Source: Gammaproteobacteria bacterium
GTDB taxonomy: Bacteria > Pseudomonadota > Gammaproteobacteria > Pseudomonadales > Pseudohongiellaceae
Reading direction: 5' to 3'
NCBI GenBank assembly: GCA_009844085.1
Contig: VYCF01000021.1
Location: 62,001-126,000 of the forward strand
DNA length: 64,000 nucleotides
The notes under the pieces are model-generated. The model made no database searches, had not been told where the DNA came from, and saw only the letters and a program-made list of their open reading frames with translations. How positions within the stretch are numbered: the stretch's first letter is position 1; every line of letters starts with the position of its first letter. The translations under genes and the position numbers were made by a program. Below are positions 49,188 to 57,069 of the stretch, piece after piece.

Positions 49188-49726
49188 AAAAATTCATCTT
49201 CTATGCGCCCATTGCGGCTTTCCTCGCCCTGGCGTTCGTGCTCTGGCGGGGGCTCTATCTCGACCCGACCGAATTGCCATCGGTCCTGATCGACAAGCCC
49301 ATGCCCAGCTTCGTGATGACGACGGTGGAAGGGGAACCGGTCAGCAATGCCGATTTGCCCGGGAGGGTTTTCCTGCTCAACGTCTGGGGCAGTTATTGTC
49401 TGCCATGCCTGGTCGAGCATCCCACCCTGATGCGGCTTTCGGAAGAAGGCGAGTTCCCCGTGGTCGGCGTCAATTACCGCGATCGCCGGCTGCTGGCGCT
49501 CGACTGGCTTGACGTCAACGGCGACCCGTTCGAATACAGCATCCTCGACGAAGATGGCCGTTTCGGCATCGACCTCGGCGTGTACGGCGCTCCCGAGACC
49601 TTTCTGGTCGACGGCGAAGGCGTGATCCGTTACCGCCACGTGGGCGTGCTGGAGGAAAACGTCTGGCGCGAAGTCTTCATGCCCGCCATCGCCGAATTGC
49701 GCGGCGCGCTGGCGCCCTCGCCTTAG
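49184..49726 (+). CDS. ccmG: Thiol:disulphide interchange protein CcmG/DsbE
   Basis: 180 residues. One N-terminal membrane anchor is followed by a periplasmic thioredoxin fold. The redox pair is C72-L-P-C75 in NVWGSYCLPCLVEHP, where the usual tryptophan before the first cysteine is replaced by tyrosine. The cis-proline region is YGAPETFLVDG, with the acidic GVYGAPE motif typical of CcmG. It keeps apocytochrome CxxCH cysteines reduced. Confidence 0.94.
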   Translation: MKKFIFYAPIAAFLALAFVLWRGLYLDPTELPSVLIDKPMPSFVMTTVEGEPVSNADLPGRVFLLNVWGSYCLPCLVEHPTLMRLSEEGEFPVVGVNYRDRRLLALDWLDVNGDPFEYSILDEDGRFGIDLGVYGAPETFLVDGEGVIRYRHVGVLEENVWREVFMPAIAELRGALAPSP

Positions 49727-49757
49727 CCGGCGCTGCGCCTTCAATCGGCCGAAGTTC

Positions 49758-50228
49758 ATGTACTCGCCGCGCTTGCTGCTATTGACCGCCTTGTTGCTCG
49801 CGGCCACTCCGGGGTTCTCCCAGGTCGACACTTTCGTCTTCGAGAACGACGAGCAACAGCAGCGCTTCCGGCAACTGTCGAACGAACTCCGCTGCCCCAT
49901 GTGCCAGAACGCCAATCTGACCGGCTCGCCCGGCGGCGTCGCAGAGGATCTGCGCCGCGAGATTCATCGCATGATCCTGGCGGGCAATACGGATGCCGAA
50001 ATCGAGCAATTCATGTTCGAGCGCTACGGAGACTTCATCTTCTACCTTCCGCGCCTGCGGGCCGACACCGTGCTGCTCTGGTTCGGTCCGTTGCTGTTCC
50101 TGCTGCTCGGCGGCTACATCGGCTGGCGCATCTTCCGGCAGGCGAGCGGTAATCAGCAAGCCGCGTCGGGCGTGGCGCTCGACCAGGCGGAAAAGGAACG
50201 ATTGCGGCGGCTGCTGGACGATGAATGA
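49758..50228 (+). CDS. ccmH: Cytochrome c maturation thiol oxidoreductase CcmH (N-terminal type)
   Basis: 156 residues with a signal peptide, then the three-helix domain holding the LRCPMCQN redox motif (C46, C49), and a C-terminal membrane helix (TVLLWFGPLLFLLLGGYIGW). It resolves disulphides between CcmG and apocytochrome c. This is the short form, with the TPR part encoded separately as ccmI, as in pseudomonads. It overlaps ccmI by 8 bp. Confidence 0.93.
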   Translation: MYSPRLLLLTALLLAATPGFSQVDTFVFENDEQQQRFRQLSNELRCPMCQNANLTGSPGGVAEDLRREIHRMILAGNTDAEIEQFMFERYGDFIFYLPRLRADTVLLWFGPLLFLLLGGYIGWRIFRQASGNQQAASGVALDQAEKERLRRLLDDE

Positions 50229-51468
50229 ATTTACCGGCCTGTTCTGGGTCCTTTGCGCCTTGCTGGCGCTGCTTTGCGCGGCCTTTGTCGCCGTGCCCGT
50301 CTGGCGCGCGCGGCGCGGCGCGGCGGACGCCGGAGAAACCGGCCGTGCCGAGGCCAATATCGCGTTGTTTCGCGAGCGCAAACAGGAACTCGAAGCCGAT
50401 TACGCCGCAGGTGAGCTCGACCGGGAAGAACTCGATGCACTGCTGATCGAACTGCAGAAAAGCCTGCTGACCGATGTGGAATCGGCAGAGCGGCCGCAGG
50501 ATCGCAAGGCCGGCGACCGCGAGTCGATTTCCTGGCGCTCGCCGGCATTGCTCGCACCGCTGGCGCTGACAATCCTGTTGCCCCTGGCCGCCTGGCTGAT
50601 GTACGGGCAATGGGGGCACCTGGGAGACGTGGAATTGATGGATCAGTTTCAACGCACGGTGCAGAACGAGAACGACCCGGACACCGCTCGCGATCTCGTG
50701 CTCAGCCTCGGAGAGGAAGTGCAGGAAAATCCCGAGCGCCCCTGGGCCTGGTATTTTCTCGGCGAGAATTTGTCCACTCTCGGCATGTTCGACGTTGCCA
50801 ATTCCGCCTACCGGCAGGCCGCCGAACGCTTGAGCGAGGACGACGAAAAAGCCCTGGCGCTCGGACGCGTCGTACTCACCGCCTACATCATGGAACAACT
50901 CCGGATCACGCCGGAGGTTCAGGATCTGATAGACAGTACGCTCGAACTCAACCCCGACGAACCCAACGTGCTGCAATTGCTCGCTTCAGACGCCCAGGAA
51001 CGCGAAGACTACGATGCCGCCATCGGCTATTGGCGACGGCTTTCGCAATTGAATCCCAATTCGCAGACCGCGCGGGAGAATATCGCCAACCTGCAGCGCC
51101 TGCGCGCCGGAGACGCCGCCGGCGGACCGGCCATCGAAGTCGAGGTCGCCATCGCCTCGGACTTGCCGCTCGACCCGGAATTGCGCGTCTTCGTCTCGGC
51201 CCGCAACGCCCAGGCGGACGGCATGCCGCCGCTGGCGGTCGCCGACCTCACAGTGGCCGACCTGCCGGCCCGGATTCGCCTCGACGACAGCCTGGCCGTG
51301 GGTCCGTTCAATCTCTCTTCGGCCGAATCGGTATTCGTCAGCGCCCTCGTGTCCCGGGCCGGCACGGCCAACCGCGCATCCGGCGACTATTTCGCCGAAA
51401 CCGAAGCATTCTCACTCGAAAATCCACCCGCGCCGGTGGAACTGGTGATTTCCGATATCGTCCCCTGA
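50221..51468 (+). CDS. ccmI: Cytochrome c maturation protein CcmI (TPR)
   Basis: 415 residues from the ATG at 50221, inside the end of ccmH. Two N-terminal membrane helices flank a cytoplasmic leucine-rich loop (ELDREELDALLIELQKSLL). A periplasmic TPR region follows (WYFLGENLSTLGMFDVANSAYRQAAERL). A C-terminal beta domain (about 310-415) resembles the CcmI chaperone domain that recognises apocytochrome C termini. Last gene of the ccm set. Confidence 0.9.
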   Translation: MNEFTGLFWVLCALLALLCAAFVAVPVWRARRGAADAGETGRAEANIALFRERKQELEADYAAGELDREELDALLIELQKSLLTDVESAERPQDRKAGDRESISWRSPALLAPLALTILLPLAAWLMYGQWGHLGDVELMDQFQRTVQNENDPDTARDLVLSLGEEVQENPERPWAWYFLGENLSTLGMFDVANSAYRQAAERLSEDDEKALALGRVVLTAYIMEQLRITPEVQDLIDSTLELNPDEPNVLQLLASDAQEREDYDAAIGYWRRLSQLNPNSQTARENIANLQRLRAGDAAGGPAIEVEVAIASDLPLDPELRVFVSARNAQADGMPPLAVADLTVADLPARIRLDDSLAVGPFNLSSAESVFVSALVSRAGTANRASGDYFAETEAFSLENPPAPVELVISDIVP

Positions 51469-51489
51469 GACAAGGATTTCCCATCGGTA

Positions 51490-52104
51490 ATGCAGGAATT
51501 CATCACCATAGCCATAGCCCATTTGCTCGCGGTCGCATCGCCGGGGCCGGATTTCGCCGTCGTGCTCAAGCAAAGCGTGAACGGCGGAGTGCGCGCGGGA
51601 ATGTGGACCAGCGCCGGGGTGGGCACGGGGATTTTTCTGCATGTCGCGTATTGTGTGCTGGGGGTCGCCTTGCTGCTGTCCCGGGTGGACTGGCTGTTTG
51701 TCGTCGTGAAGCTGATCGCGGCGGCGTATCTCGGCTGGCTCGGTTTGCAGGCGCTCTGGCATGCCTGGCGTTCCGCCGAAGTCGTGCGGGCGGGCGCCGG
51801 AGCCGAACTCGCTCCGATGAGGGCATTTTCGACCGGCTTCCTCACCAATGGCCTCAATCCCAAGGCGACCTTGTTCTTTCTCGCGTTGTGGACCGTGGTA
51901 ATCAGTCCGCAGACGCCGGTGACAATCCAGGCGCTCTACGGCCTGTATCTGGCACTGGCCACTTTTGCCTGGTTCGCCATGTTGTCGCGGCTGCTGGGCC
52001 AGCAGCGGGTGCGCGGCCTGCTGCTAAGCTCGGGCAAGTGGTTCGAAGCCAGCATGGGCGTCGTATTGCTGTTTCTCGCCGTCCAGATCGCCGTTACCGC
52101 CTGA
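51490..52104 (+). CDS. LysE/RhtB-family amino-acid exporter
   Basis: 204 residues with about six hydrophobic helices and the family marks HLLAVASPGPDFAVVLKQS at the N terminus, KLIAAAYLGWLGLQAL, and GFLTNGLNPKATLFFLAL. Such proteins export amino acids or homoserine lactones across the inner membrane. It starts 21 bp after ccmI, so may be read from the ccm operon. It converges with the lipoprotein gene, leaving 1 bp between. Substrate unknown. Confidence 0.85.
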   Translation: MQEFITIAIAHLLAVASPGPDFAVVLKQSVNGGVRAGMWTSAGVGTGIFLHVAYCVLGVALLLSRVDWLFVVVKLIAAAYLGWLGLQALWHAWRSAEVVRAGAGAELAPMRAFSTGFLTNGLNPKATLFFLALWTVVISPQTPVTIQALYGLYLALATFAWFAMLSRLLGQQRVRGLLLSSGKWFEASMGVVLLFLAVQIAVTA

Positions 52105-52105
52105 A

Positions 52106-52480
52106 TCAGTTGAGCACGCGGTAACCGCGGCCGGACAGGCAATTGGAGACTACTCGCTGGCGCTCGTCCAACGCCCTGCCGACGCCCTTGACCGAGCCCG
52201 CTACAGCGCCGAACCCCGCCAGGCGTTTCGCCGTATCGGAATTGCCGACCGAGGCGCCCGCCACAGCGGCGGCAGCCGCTCCGGTCGTTGCAGCAACGGC
52301 CACCTGCCGGCCGACGTTAACCTGGTCGGCATAGTCACGGCATTGCATCAGATCGGCGTGATACATGGCGTAATTGACGCCTTGCATGTCCACGACAGGC
52401 TCGGCGCCGATGAATTCCTCGACCGAACCGCAGGCCGCGGCCGTAAGTGCAATCAACATCGCAATGGATACATTTCGCAT
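52106..52480 (-). CDS. Glycine-zipper lipoprotein
   Basis: 124 residues with a lipoprotein signal ending in LTAAAC (Cys17) and a GGGGGAA ribosome site. The middle (about 58-95) alternates Ala, Gly and small residues (AVAATTGAAAAAVAGASVG, AGFGAVAGSVKG), a glycine-zipper pattern seen in envelope proteins. Two further cysteines (MQCRDYADQV and NCLSGRGYRVLN) could form a disulphide, giving a shape common in small envelope proteins. Function unknown; probably anchored in the outer membrane because Gly and Ser follow the cysteine rather than Asp. Confidence 0.7.
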   Translation of the reverse strand: MRNVSIAMLIALTAAACGSVEEFIGAEPVVDMQGVNYAMYHADLMQCRDYADQVNVGRQVAVAATTGAAAAAVAGASVGNSDTAKRLAGFGAVAGSVKGVGRALDERQRVVSNCLSGRGYRVLN

Positions 52481-52616
52481 TTCGGTTCCCCCATTTCAAA
52501 TCGTTGTGCGGTCTGACCCTGCCTGTCATTGAAATGCAAACAGTCTGAACGAAAACTGAACTTCTCCCCGATTCCCGGGTGAATCCCGATCCCTGCTGAC
52601 ACCTGCGGGAGTCGCC

Positions 52617-52638
52617 TGTACAATGATCCGGTTGTACA
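52617..52638. promoter_or_regulatory. Perfect dyad TGTACAA-N8-TTGTACA
   Basis: A perfect 7+7 inverted repeat, with half-site starts 15 bp apart, 60 bp upstream of the secreted protein start at 52698. The position fits an operator for that gene. Half-sites with a TTGTACA core are unusual, and the binding protein is unknown. Confidence 0.45.
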
Positions 52639-52697
52639 AAGTATTCGCTTGCGGTTCCTGGCCGGATCGCATGGCAAAATTTTGCAGGGGATTTGAA

Positions 52698-53747
52698 ATG
52701 ACAAACATCAAGCAGCTTACGGCTGTTCCGGCTTTGCTCGGACTTTCGCTTGCCGCCGTGGTGGCGCTGGCCCAGGACGCGGGCAGACCCGACCTCGAAG
52801 GCGTCTGGACCAATGCCTCGCGCACTCCGCTCTCGCGGCCGCAGGGAATCGACCGGCTCGTCGTCACCGGCGAGGAAGCGAGTCGGATCGTTGCCGAAAT
52901 GGCCATCGCCGGCATTTCCGCAGAGAACATCGAGGCCGGCCCGGCCATCGATCCGGAAACCGGAGCGCCGCCGGCAGGCGCCCAGGATTTCGGTCTGCGC
53001 GGCTACAACCTGTTCTGGGTGGATCCCGGCTCGACCCTGGCCTATGTCAAGGGCGAGTTCCGCACTTCCCTGATCGTCGATCCTCCCAGCGGGCGCGTTC
53101 CAAGGCTCGAAGTTCCCCTGGTCGATCTGGGCCGGAACAACTACGGTTATCGCTATCTGACCGGCATCGGCGACGCCAGCGGACCGGAAGCGATTCCCAT
53201 TTCCGAACGCTGCCTGATCGGTTTCGGCAATACCGCCGGCCCCGGCATGATGGGCACCCTTTACAACAGCAGCTACCAGTTCGTGCAAACCGACGACTAT
53301 GTCGTCATCTCGGTCGAAATGGCGCACGATGCCCGCATCATCCCGATTTTCGACTCCGCCGAAGACGCCAGGGTAAATCTGCGGCCGGAGTCGCATCAGC
53401 CCTGGTTCGGCGACTCCCGCGGCTGGTACGAGGACGACGCTCTCGTCGTCGAGACGGTCAACATCAACGCCTTGCAGATTTCCGAAAGTTCGGTGCCGAT
53501 CTCGAGCGATGGCCGCATCATCGAACGCTTCACGCGTTACTCCGATACCGAGATTGTCTACACCTTCACCGTCGAGGACGACAATCTCTACAGCCAGCCC
53601 TGGACCGCCGAGCTGAGCTATCACGAAATGGACGGAAACCTGTACGAGTACGCCTGCCACGAAGGCAACTATTCCATGGCCGGCATTCTGGCGGGGGCCC
53701 GCATCCAGGAAGTCGAGGCGGAGCTGGGCCCAAGTTCTGAAGAATAG
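52698..53747 (+). CDS. Secreted protein of unknown function (CHEGNYS family), copy 1
   Basis: 349 residues from the ATG at 52698 (CAGGGG upstream), with a signal peptide ending at ALAQD. Conserved landmarks shared with the gene at 57966 are PDLEGVW, a RTSLIVDPPSGRVP block, ISERCLIGF, a WYEDDALVVET strand and the terminal YEYACHEGNYSMAGI. The single ERC and ACHE cysteines may pair. The family is frequent in Acidobacteria and some marine gammaproteobacteria as I recall, always uncharacterised. It is 36 bp upstream of moaA on the same strand. Confidence 0.65.
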   Translation: MTNIKQLTAVPALLGLSLAAVVALAQDAGRPDLEGVWTNASRTPLSRPQGIDRLVVTGEEASRIVAEMAIAGISAENIEAGPAIDPETGAPPAGAQDFGLRGYNLFWVDPGSTLAYVKGEFRTSLIVDPPSGRVPRLEVPLVDLGRNNYGYRYLTGIGDASGPEAIPISERCLIGFGNTAGPGMMGTLYNSSYQFVQTDDYVVISVEMAHDARIIPIFDSAEDARVNLRPESHQPWFGDSRGWYEDDALVVETVNINALQISESSVPISSDGRIIERFTRYSDTEIVYTFTVEDDNLYSQPWTAELSYHEMDGNLYEYACHEGNYSMAGILAGARIQEVEAELGPSSEE

Positions 53748-53783
53748 GTTTCGGAAGAAAAAGGTGTCTGCGTTGGAGGCCTC

Positions 53784-54794
53784 ATGAACGCGGCTGTGCA
53801 ACCGGCAAAAGGCCTGATCGACAAGTTCGGCCGGCGGGTGGACTACATTCGCCTGTCGGTGACGGACCGTTGCGATTTCCGCTGCGTCTATTGCATGACC
53901 GAAGAGATGCAGTTCGTGCCGCGCAGGCAGGTACTGACGCTGGAAGAGTTGTACACCGTCGCACGGGCCTTCACCGAACTCGGCGTCAGCCGCATCCGTC
54001 TCACCGGCGGCGAGCCCATGGTGCGTTCGAACGTCATGCACCTGATTGGACGCCTCGGCCAATTGCCCGGTCTGGATGAGTTGCTGCTAACGACCAACGG
54101 CAATCAACTCGACAAGTACTCCGGGCCGCTGAAAGCCGCCGGCGTGAATCGCATCAATATCAGCCTCGACAGCCTCAACACGGAGAAATTCCGCAGAATT
54201 TCCCGGGTGGGCAAGCTCGAACGCGTGCTGGCCGGAATCGACGCCGCCATCGCCGCGGGATTCGACCGCCTGCGCATCAACTCGGTGATCATGCGCGGCT
54301 ACAACGACGATGAAGTGCTGCCGCTCGTGGAGTACGCCCTCGACCGCGGCCTCGATATCGCTTTCATCGAGGAAATGCCGCTCGGCGAAGCTTCCGACCA
54401 CGATCGCGAGGAGACGACTTGCAGCAACGACTGGGTCCGCGAACAGATCGAAAGCCGGTACACGCTGCTCGACAGCGCGGTGAAGACCGCTGGGCCTTCG
54501 CGTTACGTCCAGGTGGTCGGCAGCAAGTCGCGGATCGGTTTCATCTCGCCGGTTACGCATAACTTCTGCGCCGATTGCAACCGGGTCCGCATTACCGTTG
54601 AGGGACGTCTGCTGCTCTGCCTCGGCAATGAGCATTCGATGGATCTGCGCGCGATCTTGCGCGACGGCGAGAAGGACTTCGACGATCTGAAAGCCGCCAT
54701 TGTCGCGGCCATGGACCTCAAACCGGAGCGGCATTACTTCTACGACAAGGAACATGCCCAGCCGGTCCGATTGATGAACATGACCGGCGGATAG
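53784..54794 (+). CDS. moaA: GTP 3',8-cyclase (molybdopterin synthesis)
   Basis: 336 residues. The radical SAM cluster motif is C30-X3-C34-X2-C37 (TDRCDFRCVYCM). The second [4Fe-4S] site is FCADCNRVRITVEGRLLLC in the C-terminal part. The essential GG dipeptide ends the chain (MTGG). LTGGEPMVR and TTNGNQL are family-typical. It converts GTP to the cyclic precursor used to make cPMP together with MoaC, which is not in the window. It is followed by moaB 5 bp later. Confidence 0.96.
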   Translation: MNAAVQPAKGLIDKFGRRVDYIRLSVTDRCDFRCVYCMTEEMQFVPRRQVLTLEELYTVARAFTELGVSRIRLTGGEPMVRSNVMHLIGRLGQLPGLDELLLTTNGNQLDKYSGPLKAAGVNRINISLDSLNTEKFRRISRVGKLERVLAGIDAAIAAGFDRLRINSVIMRGYNDDEVLPLVEYALDRGLDIAFIEEMPLGEASDHDREETTCSNDWVREQIESRYTLLDSAVKTAGPSRYVQVVGSKSRIGFISPVTHNFCADCNRVRITVEGRLLLCLGNEHSMDLRAILRDGEKDFDDLKAAIVAAMDLKPERHYFYDKEHAQPVRLMNMTGG

Positions 54795-54799
54795 GCCGC

Positions 54800-55294
54800 A
54801 TGGCAGCGGAAACCCCTCTCAATCTGGCCGTCGTCACCGTTTCCGATACCCGCACCGCGGAAACCGATACTTCCGGCGCGCTGCTCGCGGAAAAGTTGCA
54901 GGCCGAAGGCCACAAGCTGCATTCAATGAACATCGTCAAGGACGATGTCTATCTATTGCGCGCGCTGGTCTCGAAACTGATCGCCGACCCGGAAGTGCAG
55001 GGCATTCTGACCACTGGGGGCACCGGCTTTACCGCCAGGGACAATACCCGCAAGGCGATCACGCCGCTGTTCGATGTCGAAATCGAAGGCTTCGGCGAAT
55101 TGTTCAGGCAGATTTCCTTTACCGAGATCGGCAGTTCCACGGTGCAGTCGCGGGCCTTCGGAGGGCTCGCCAACAGCACCGTCGTCTTCTGCCTGCCCGG
55201 TTCGACCGGCGCCTGCCGCACGGGCTGGGACCACATCATCCGTGAACAACTGGACAGCGGGCACAAACCCTGCAATTTTGCGGAACGAATTTAG
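54800..55294 (+). CDS. moaB: Molybdopterin-related protein MoaB (MogA-like fold)
   Basis: 164 residues. It shows VTVSDTRTAETDTSG at the N terminus and the MoCF-binding TTGGTGFTARDNT loop, followed by a conserved LPGSTGACRTGW. The enzyme family adenylates molybdopterin or its E. coli form is inactive. It is cotranscribed with moaA. The stop is followed after 2 bp by an A-run that belongs to a terminator acting on the opposite strand. Confidence 0.92.
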   Translation: MAAETPLNLAVVTVSDTRTAETDTSGALLAEKLQAEGHKLHSMNIVKDDVYLLRALVSKLIADPEVQGILTTGGTGFTARDNTRKAITPLFDVEIEGFGELFRQISFTEIGSSTVQSRAFGGLANSTVVFCLPGSTGACRTGWDHIIREQLDSGHKPCNFAERI

Positions 55295-55296
55295 GG

Positions 55297-55325
55297 AAAA
55301 AAAGCCGGGCCGCGATTGGCCCGGC
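55297..55325 (-). terminator. Second tandem intrinsic terminator of the 37-residue peptide gene
   Basis: Perfect 8 bp stem GCCGGGCC/GGCCCGGC (55304-55311 with 55318-55325) and a 6 nt loop. On the minus strand it is followed by seven T (A-run 55297-55303). On the plus strand no T-run follows, so it should not stop moaB transcripts. Confidence 0.8.
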
Positions 55326-55333
55326 AAACGGAC

Positions 55334-55360
55334 AAAAAGAAGGGCTTGGGGAAAGCCCTT
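55334..55360 (-). terminator. First tandem intrinsic terminator of the 37-residue peptide gene
   Basis: Perfect 8 bp stem AAGGGCTT/AAGCCCTT (55340-55347 with 55353-55360), a 5 nt loop and, on the minus strand, CTTTTTG directly after the stem. It starts 11 bp beyond the stop codon of the peptide gene. Confidence 0.8.
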
Positions 55361-55371
55361 CAAGAGGAGAA

Positions 55372-55485
55372 TCAAACCGTCGCAATTACGATCAGCGCGG
55401 GAAGGGCCAGGGCGGCCGCGACCAGCGCCAAACTGACAACGGTAGCCTCCAAAACCGGTAAGTACTTGATCACTACGTTGCGCAT
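55372..55485 (-). CDS. 37-residue single-helix membrane peptide
   Basis: The frame reads MRNVVIKYLPVLEATVVSLA, then LVAAALALPALIVIATV. That is a short basic head (R2, K7) and one long hydrophobic helix (about 11-36) with two prolines. The ribosome site is a perfect AAGGAGGT (55491-55499, read on minus) at good spacing, the best in the window. Two intrinsic terminators follow. The upstream 100 bp is AT-rich and contains spaced GTAACA motifs. These marks argue for a real, strongly translated small gene. It could be a small membrane regulator, a type I toxin-like peptide, or a secreted hydrophobic peptide; nothing decides between them. Confidence 0.65.
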   Translation of the reverse strand: MRNVVIKYLPVLEATVVSLALVAAALALPALIVIATV

Positions 55486-55526
55486 CTCAAACCTCCTTTA
55501 TCGAACCCCCGAACATTCAAGTTTCG

Positions 55527-55598
55527 TGTTACTTGAAACGTTGCGAATAGTAACACAATATCGCGAATAAGTAACATCTACTGCTCTATTTGGTAACA
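55527..55598. promoter_or_regulatory. Phased GTAACA motif array between the peptide gene and xth
   Basis: GTAACA occurs on the plus strand at 55550, 55571 and 55593 (first bases), 21 and 22 bp apart, and inverted (TGTTAC) at 55527. Two copies sit in a longer repeat, GCGAATAGTAACA (55543-55555) and GCGAATAAGTAACA (55563-55576). Spacing of two helical turns puts the sites on one DNA face. The array lies upstream of both the peptide gene (minus) and xth (plus). Multiple regulator sites are the natural reading; the regulator is unknown. Confidence 0.55.
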
Positions 55599-55645
55599 TT
55601 TTTTGATTTTTCAATAGTGAATCGTGAAAAAATCAGGGAAATCCG

Positions 55646-56458
55646 ATGCGAATCATGACGTTAAATTGCAACGGCGTACGCGCCGCGGAAAGAAAGGGCT
55701 TTTTCTCCTGGCTGGCGCGCCGGGACGTGGACTTGGTTTGCCTGCAGGAAACCAAGGCGCAGGAAGAGCAACTGATTGACCTCGAACGCAAGGCCGGCAA
55801 GCCTGTTTTTCACCCGGAAGGCTTCCATTGCTATTACTTCGATGCCGAAAAGAAAGGCTACTCCGGCACCGCGGTTTATTCCCGCAAACAGCCGCAAGTC
55901 GTGCAACGCGGATTCGGTTACGAGATGTCAGACTGCGAGGGCCGTTATCTTCAACTCGACTTTGACGGCCTGAGCGTCATTTCGCTATATCTGCCTTCGG
56001 GTTCGGCGGGCGAGGAGCGCCAGCAGCGCAAGTTCGCATTCATGGACGCCTTCATGGCGCACATGCGCGAACTGCGCGGCCACGACCGCGAATACATCAT
56101 TTGCGGCGACTGGAACATCTGTCACAAGCAGATCGATCTGAAGAACTGGCGGTCAAATCAGAAGAATTCGGGTTTTCTGCCCGAAGAACGAGCCTGGCTC
56201 GACACCTTGTACGACGAGGTTGGCTACGTGGATGCGTTTCGGCTGGTCAACCAGGAAGCGGAGCAATATACCTGGTGGTCCCAGCGGGGAGCGGCCCGGG
56301 CGAAAAACGTCGGCTGGCGGCTGGACCTGCACGTCATTACGCCGGGTCTTGCGGAAACGGTAAAATCGGCCGAGATCGTCGACGGCATCGCCAACCCGAA
56401 CGAAAACTTTTCCGACCACGCGCCGCTGACCCTGGAGTATGATCTGCAAATCGACTGA
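55646..56458 (+). CDS. xth: Exodeoxyribonuclease III
   Basis: 270 residues. AP endonuclease/exonuclease landmarks are LNCNGVRAAERKGF, CLQETKAQ with the metal-binding Glu, GYSGTAVYSRK, ICGDWNICHKQIDLKN, WRLDLHVITPGL and the terminal NFSDHAPL with the catalytic Asp-His. It cuts at abasic sites and degrades 3' ends of duplex DNA, working with nth-type glycosylases. The stop overlaps the cyclophilin start by 1 bp. Confidence 0.95.
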   Translation: MRIMTLNCNGVRAAERKGFFSWLARRDVDLVCLQETKAQEEQLIDLERKAGKPVFHPEGFHCYYFDAEKKGYSGTAVYSRKQPQVVQRGFGYEMSDCEGRYLQLDFDGLSVISLYLPSGSAGEERQQRKFAFMDAFMAHMRELRGHDREYIICGDWNICHKQIDLKNWRSNQKNSGFLPEERAWLDTLYDEVGYVDAFRLVNQEAEQYTWWSQRGAARAKNVGWRLDLHVITPGLAETVKSAEIVDGIANPNENFSDHAPLTLEYDLQID

Positions 56459-57069
56459 TGGTGACCGCAATGTGGGAAAAACTGAAACCGATCGCTCTCG
56501 GGCTGATTCTGCCTCTCGCCTGGATCGCCATGCCGGTCCAGGCCCAGGGCCTGTTAGCGGCAATCTACACCAGCAAGGGAGTGATGCGCGTGGAACTGAA
56601 CCACCGCGCCGCGCCCACGACGGTGGCAAATTTCGCCAATCTCGCGATGCGCGGATTCTATGACGGCCTGACTTTCCATCGCGTCGAGCGTAACTTCATG
56701 GCCCAGGGCGGCGACCCGCTCGGAACGGGCATGGGCGGCCCGGGTTATCGCTTCGCCGGCGAGCTGATCCTCAAGCACAACCAGCAGGGCATCATTTCAA
56801 TGGCGAATTCCGGGCCGGGCACCGACGGCAGCCAGTTTTTCCTGACGCATCTCGCCACGCCGCATCTCGACGGACTTCACTCGGTTTTCGGGCGGGTTGT
56901 CGAAGGCGTGCAGATCGTACGGCAGATCGAACGGCGCGACCTGATCAATTCGATCGTCATCGAAGGCGATCCGGCGCCGATTTTCAGCCGCCGCCGCGCG
57001 CAACTCGAGGAATGGAACGCAGTCCTCGACCGGGAATTCCCCGATCTCGGACCCGCGCCGGAGTTCTAG
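56458..57069 (+). CDS. Secreted compact cyclophilin (PpiA-like)
   Basis: 203 residues. A second ATG at residue 5 is an alternative start. A signal peptide ends near PVQAQG. The cyclophilin fold shows FHRVERNFMAQGGDP with the catalytic Arg, GIISMANSGPGTDGSQFFL and LHSVFGRVVEGVQIV. A 35-residue C-terminal extension (FSRRRAQLEEWNAVLDREF) is not typical of PpiA/PpiB. It acts as a periplasmic prolyl isomerase. It is read with xth and converges with the yciB-type gene, overlapping by 4 bp. Confidence 0.85.
   Translation: MVTAMWEKLKPIALGLILPLAWIAMPVQAQGLLAAIYTSKGVMRVELNHRAAPTTVANFANLAMRGFYDGLTFHRVERNFMAQGGDPLGTGMGGPGYRFAGELILKHNQQGIISMANSGPGTDGSQFFLTHLATPHLDGLHSVFGRVVEGVQIVRQIERRDLINSIVIEGDPAPIFSRRRAQLEEWNAVLDREFPDLGPAPEF

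Noticed and set aside
50610-52124. 504-codon open frame on the plus strand
   Set aside because: Out-of-frame Arg/Gly/Ala-rich shadow of ccmI and the LysE-type gene.
52335-54062. 575-codon open frame on the minus strand across two plus-strand genes
   Set aside because: Covers the secreted protein gene and the start of moaA in antisense; no recognisable domain.
55316-55570. 84-codon plus-strand frame downstream of moaB
   Set aside because: Begins at a TTG inside a terminator stem, has no ribosome site and is antisense to the better supported 37-residue gene.
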